Shown in pieces: positions 60,741 through 64,000 of a DNA stretch of 64,000 nt. The position numbers and the translations under genes are program-made. Where the stretch lies: the NCBI RefSeq assembly GCF_016648105.1, contig NZ_JACVVE010000014.1:1-64000 (forward strand), given 5' to 3'. Each line of letters starts with the position of its first letter. Position 1 is the stretch's first letter. The notes beneath the pieces were generated by a model. The model had not been told where the DNA came from. It made no database searches and was given only the letters and a program-made list of their open reading frames with translations. This DNA comes from Pseudomonas sp. S31 (lineage in GTDB: Bacteria; Pseudomonadota; Gammaproteobacteria; Pseudomonadales; Pseudomonadaceae).

Positions 60741-61700
60741 ATGACCGCCAATACCAGTCGTCGAAATTTTCTGTCAGGCACCTGCGCGGCCGCTCTATGG
60801 TTGGTTTCCGAACGCGTACTCGCAGGAACGCCAGTGCCAGCCGCCGCCAGCATCCCCAACTCCAGCGCATCGCAGCGCCCCCGTCTGCGTGTGCAGGCAG
60901 GCGCCTGCGACGCACATATTCATATCATCGACCCGGGCTTCGCACCTGCCGTCGCCGGTACCCCCGCGGTCGCTGGCATGTCGGTCGACGACTATCGTCA
61001 GCTCCAGCGCAGCAATGGCACGACCCGTGTCGTGATCGTCCAACCCAAATACTACGGGACCGACAACCGTTGCACCCTGGACGCCGTCGCGCGCTTCGAC
61101 GGTCAGGCTCGCGGTATCGCGGTGGTTCACCCGTCCATCAGCGAGGCCGAACTGGAGCGGCTGGCTGCCGGCGGCATTCGTGGCTTGCGCTTCAGCCTGT
61201 GGAATCCCAAGGACACGGTGACCACGCCCGAGATGATCCTGCCCTTGGCCGAGCGTATCGCTGCATTGGGTTGGCATATCCAGTTGCACCTGTCCGGCGA
61301 CCAGATCGTCCAACACCAGGCCCTGCTCGACAAGGTCAAGGTACCGATGGTCTTCGATCACATGGGGCGCCTGCCGCCCGCCCAAGGGACCGCGCACCCT
61401 GCGTTCGCCATGATCGGACGCTGGCTCGACGCTGACCGTGCCTGGGTGAAGTTGTCCGGGGCCTACCTCAATACCGCCGAAGGCGGCCCTGGATACGCCG
61501 ACGCCTCACGCGTTGCACGGGCATTCGTCAAGGCGGCCCCCGAACGCCTGGTGTGGGGCAGTGACTGGCCGCATATCACCGAACAACGGCATAAGCCTGA
61601 CGATTCGCTGCTGCTCGACCTGATCAGTGGTTGGGCGAGTACCGCCGAGACCCAGCGCATACTGATCGAGAACCCGCAAGCCTTGTATGGCTTCCATTGA
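60741..61700 (+). CDS. Tat-exported LigI-like amidohydrolase
   Basis: A 319-residue COG3618 hydrolase with a twin-arginine signal (TSRRNFLSG, hydrophobic CAAALWLV, cleavage near VLAG). The metal-binding HxH is intact (His59, His61 in CDAHIHIIDPGF), and so is the C-terminal LVWGSDWPH. A TTGAGGAC site precedes the ATG. The lactonase-type domain would act in the periplasm, before uptake by the adjacent 2HCT carrier. It is paralogous to the cytoplasmic protein at 48087. Confidence 0.85.
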   Translation: MTANTSRRNFLSGTCAAALWLVSERVLAGTPVPAAASIPNSSASQRPRLRVQAGACDAHIHIIDPGFAPAVAGTPAVAGMSVDDYRQLQRSNGTTRVVIVQPKYYGTDNRCTLDAVARFDGQARGIAVVHPSISEAELERLAAGGIRGLRFSLWNPKDTVTTPEMILPLAERIAALGWHIQLHLSGDQIVQHQALLDKVKVPMVFDHMGRLPPAQGTAHPAFAMIGRWLDADRAWVKLSGAYLNTAEGGPGYADASRVARAFVKAAPERLVWGSDWPHITEQRHKPDDSLLLDLISGWASTAETQRILIENPQALYGFH

Positions 61701-61748
61701 AAAATGGCGGGATCCAACCGGTTGTCGAGGATCTGACCAGGCCTTGGC

Positions 61749-61776
61749 GATCACGGCCATGGCCCTGGCCGTGATC
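61749..61776. terminator. Hairpin between convergent units
   Basis: A gatcacggcca / tggccgtgatc stem of eleven bases with a short loop, between the hydrolase and binding-protein stops. There is no T run, so termination strength is doubtful. Confidence 0.5.
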
Positions 61777-61807
61777 GCATTCGACCGCAAGCGGGTGATC
61801 GGGTCAG

Positions 61808-62536
61808 TCAGCGCGGGGCACTGACATCGGTCTGCCCGGTAGCCAGTAACGCCCCCCGGACAAAACCACTGCGCAGGCTGCGCTCGACGAAATCACGCAC
61901 GTACGCGGCGGCTGCATCATTGCCCCTGGGCACCGCCATGGCTTGGCGGATAGCCGTGAAGGCGCCATCGAGCACCCGATAGCGCGCGTCCGCGTCCGCC
62001 ACTTTCTGCAGGGGCTGGCGAACACCAGCCGCCGCATCCAGGCCTTGCTCGATGAACAGGTCGACGGCCCCGGCCGAGGTTTCGGCGCGCACCAGTTCGG
62101 CATGCTCAAGCGTGCGGCTCAGGTACAGGTCGTAAGCCGCCCCTTTGCCAACGGCCAGGCGCAGGCCTGCAGCGTCCAACTGATCGACGCTGGCGAACGG
62201 CGCCTCCTGCTTGACCAGGTAAGTACCCTCGATCAGCACATAGGGCTCACTGAAGAAGATCTGCGCTTCGCGAACCGGTTCGATGGCCAGGAAGGCCAGG
62301 CTCCAGGCACCCTCCTCCAGCGCCGCGAAGACTTTGCCGGCGGCATCGAAGGTACGCATGTTCAGGGTGACGCCGAGTTCTTCGGCCAGTGCCTTGGCCA
62401 GGGCGACCGAGACGCCCTGGGGCTCGCCGTCGGGTCCGCGTTGGGCGAGGACGGGGTTGCCGAAGTTGATGGCGGCGGTGAGGATGCCGTTGGGGGCCAG
62501 TTCGGCCAGGAGGGCTGGGGTGATCGAGGTGGACAT
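61808..62536 (-). CDS. Signal-less solute-binding-protein-like protein (SBP_bac_3)
   Basis: A 242-residue protein with the fold of polar amino-acid binding proteins (PNGILTAAINFGNPVLA, GVSVALAKALAEELGV, FFSEPYVLIEGTYLVK). It has no signal peptide: the N-terminus MSTSITPALLAELAPNG is polar, and GGAG six bases upstream supports this start. No permease or ATPase lies nearby. It may be a cytoplasmic sensor or enzyme-like relative rather than a transporter part. A REP-like pair follows upstream. Confidence 0.78.
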   Translation of the reverse strand: MSTSITPALLAELAPNGILTAAINFGNPVLAQRGPDGEPQGVSVALAKALAEELGVTLNMRTFDAAGKVFAALEEGAWSLAFLAIEPVREAQIFFSEPYVLIEGTYLVKQEAPFASVDQLDAAGLRLAVGKGAAYDLYLSRTLEHAELVRAETSAGAVDLFIEQGLDAAAGVRQPLQKVADADARYRVLDGAFTAIRQAMAVPRGNDAAAAYVRDFVERSLRSGFVRGALLATGQTDVSAPR

Positions 62537-62557
62537 TTGGATCTCCGGTTTTCTGTG

Positions 62558-62608
62558 AGGGCCTCTTCGCGGCTGAAGCCGCTCCTACAGGGACCGCGTA
62601 GGAGCGAG
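62558..62608. repeat. Degenerate REP pair
   Basis: agggcctcttcgcggctgaa with ccgctcctacaggg, then cgtaggagcgaggcct, forms a short imperfect inverted repeat of the REP family. The right arm is truncated. Confidence 0.6.
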
Positions 62609-62611
62609 GCC

Positions 62612-63865
62612 TCACCAGATGGGTAAGGTGTAGGACACGATCAGGCGGTTCTCGTCGGTGCCGCGGGCGAAGTTGGAGCGGTACGCCGCATTACGCCAGC
62701 GAATGCCCACGTTCTTCAATGCCCCCGACTGGAACACGTAGGCGATATCGGTGTTGCGTTCCCACTCGCGACCTTCTTCGTCGCTGGTGGCGGGGTCGGC
62801 GTGGTCCCCCTTGACGTAGCGGGTCATGAAGGTTAGGCCGGGGATGCCGATCGCGGCGAAGTTGTAGTCGTAGCGCAACTGCCAGGAACGCTCGCCAGGC
62901 TCGGCGAAGTCGTTGAGCTGGATGTAGTTGGCGAGGTAGGGGTCAGTACCGTTGAGGAACGGCATCGACGTATCGCCATTCATTTTCTGCAGCCCCAGAC
63001 CAAAGGCGTGGCCCCCCAGGCTGTAGGTGAACATGCCGCTCAATGCGCCGCTTTCGATGGCACCGGCCCGGGCGTTGCCGGCATCGTCGCTGAGCATGTA
63101 GCGCAGGTCGCTCTTGAGCTTGCCCGGGCCGATGCTCCAGCTGTGATTGATGCCGAAGAAGTTCTGCCGGTAAACGTCCTGCAGCTCGGCGTACTGGTAG
63201 CTCAGGGTGAGCGTCTTGCTCAGCGCATAGTCGGCGCCGCCGACCCAGTAGTCATCCCCTTCCACGGCACCGGCAAAGCGCCGGTTCTTGTTGTTGAGGG
63301 TGATCTTCTGCGCATCGGTGGAGTCGCGGTCGGTCATGCGGTTGAAGCGTGCGCCGGTCAGGGTCAGGCCTTCGATTTCGCTGCTGGTCAGCAGGCCGCC
63401 CTCGAAGGTCTGCGGCAGGATGCGCCCGGTGTTGGCCTGCACGGTGGGCAGTTTGGGGATCAAGGTGCCGTACTTGAGCTCGCTCTGCGACACCTTGACC
63501 TTGGCGGTCAGGCCCAGGCGGCTGAATTCGTCCGCTGCACGGCCGTCATCGTGGACCGGCAACAGGCCGGTGCCAGCGCGATCTGGGCTGGAATCGAGCT
63601 TGATGCCGAGCATACCCAGCGCATCCAGGCCGAAGCCGACGGTGCCCGGTGTGTAGCCGGAGCGAAAGTCCAGCAGGAAACCCTGGGCCCATTCTTCACG
63701 TGTGGATTGCCCGCTGCCATCGCGAAAATCGCGGTTCAGGTAATAGTTCTGCATCTGCAGGTCGAGCTTGCTGTCTTCGACGAAGCCCTCTGCACTGGCA
63801 GCGCCAACGATCACGCAAGGAGACAGGGTGACAAGAGTACGCAGGATGTTCTTGTTGTTGTGCAT
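62612..63865 (-). CDS. OprD-family outer-membrane porin (right flank)
   Basis: A 417-residue OprD-like porin. The signal peptide MHNNKNILRTLVTLSPCVIVGAASA is followed by the opening LQMQNYYLNRDFRDG and the family marker EEWAQGFLLDFRSGYTPGTVGFGLDALG. The C-terminal residue is Trp (LPIW), still aromatic as needed for outer-membrane insertion. The related porin at 30145 sits at the other end of the accessory region. It may serve the 2-hydroxycarboxylate system or the gene beyond the window edge. Confidence 0.88.
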   Translation of the reverse strand: MHNNKNILRTLVTLSPCVIVGAASAEGFVEDSKLDLQMQNYYLNRDFRDGSGQSTREEWAQGFLLDFRSGYTPGTVGFGLDALGMLGIKLDSSPDRAGTGLLPVHDDGRAADEFSRLGLTAKVKVSQSELKYGTLIPKLPTVQANTGRILPQTFEGGLLTSSEIEGLTLTGARFNRMTDRDSTDAQKITLNNKNRRFAGAVEGDDYWVGGADYALSKTLTLSYQYAELQDVYRQNFFGINHSWSIGPGKLKSDLRYMLSDDAGNARAGAIESGALSGMFTYSLGGHAFGLGLQKMNGDTSMPFLNGTDPYLANYIQLNDFAEPGERSWQLRYDYNFAAIGIPGLTFMTRYVKGDHADPATSDEEGREWERNTDIAYVFQSGALKNVGIRWRNAAYRSNFARGTDENRLIVSYTLPIW

Positions 63866-63949
63866 CTGGCGATTTCCATCTGATTGGCACGAGACTGCCC
63901 GGCCCGGGGCATGGCACCGGGCAGTGAAAGGAAACGGAACGGGTCAGTG

Positions 63950-63973
63950 AGGGGGCCAGGTTGCGGCCCCCTT
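63950..63973. terminator. GC hairpin upstream of the OprD gene
   Basis: gggggcc / ggccccc with a short loop lies just past a possible gene end at 63979. It has no long T run on either strand. Confidence 0.45.
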
Positions 63974-63978
63974 CAGGA

Positions 63979-64000
63979 TCAGTGGGCCGAGGCGGCCACT
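63979..64000 (-). CDS. Possible 3' end of a further minus-strand gene
   Basis: On the minus strand the last codons read V-A-A-S-A-H then TGA, followed by a GC hairpin. This fits the tail of a gene in the same direction as the porin, but six codons are too few to identify it. Confidence 0.25.

Overview
The window is a high-GC (about 60-65%) gammaproteobacterial chromosome segment. Its housekeeping gene order (tusDCBE, cysG-serS-crcB-rarA-lolA-ftsK, aat-bpt-infA-clpA-clpS-cspD-icd-idh, nudJ-mnmA-hflD-purB-roxA-GNAT-topB) is that of the Pseudomonas putida group. That assignment rests on remembered synteny and protein likeness, not on a search. I saw no tRNA, rRNA, CRISPR array, integrase, transposase or prophage gene.

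Region 1 (1-30101) is core genome. It holds an NCS2 nucleobase permease, the TusDCB/TusE sulfur relay with a TrpD2/YbiB-like protein, a glutathionyl-hydroquinone reductase, siroheme synthase, seryl-tRNA synthetase, the fluoride channel CrcB, RarA, LolA and FtsK. A compact N-degron cluster follows (Aat and Bpt make destabilising N-termini; ClpS and ClpA deliver them for degradation) with infA inside it. Next come CspD, two isocitrate dehydrogenases of unrelated families in divergent orientation, and then nudJ, mnmA, hflD, purB, roxA, a GNAT gene and topB. REP-type inverted repeats sit in several intergenic gaps, and clear hairpin terminators follow the permease, infA, cspD/icd, idh and purB.

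Region 2 (30145-44937) is accessory and catabolic. It contains two similarly built modules. Each has a paralogous Xre-cupin regulator facing an operon that starts with a periplasmic binding protein and includes an ABC importer and a DapA-type class I aldolase or lyase. Module A adds an amino-acid-type ABC transporter, a P5C-reductase-like protein and an OprD porin. Module B adds a PotFGHI-like transporter, a GlcD-like FAD dehydrogenase and an LldD/MdlB-like FMN dehydrogenase. The two regulator promoters share a conserved TTTCNG-N17-TAGGAT element.

Region 3 (44974-55718) is a second catabolic patch. A tight operon (LigI-like amidohydrolase, FAH-family enzyme, HpaH hydratase, HpaI aldolase) is predicted to end in pyruvate and succinate semialdehyde. 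It is flanked by RidA, IclR, MFS and TetR genes. A three-gene operon beside it encodes a ferredoxin reductase, a Rieske ferredoxin and an unrecognised 255-residue protein, with no terminal oxygenase in sight. It faces a MocR-type regulator whose PLP-anchoring lysine appears to be lost.

Region 4 (55719-64000) holds a type III CoA-transferase, a LysR regulator, a CitE-like acyl-CoA lyase, a 2-hydroxycarboxylate transporter, a Tat-exported LigI-like hydrolase, a signal-less solute-binding protein and an OprD porin. I infer a route that takes up and cleaves a 2-hydroxy-dicarboxylate such as a malate or citramalate analogue, possibly released from a lactone in the periplasm. A repeated AT-rich motif before both transcription units suggests joint LysR control. 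The 3' end of a further minus-strand gene may enter at the right edge.
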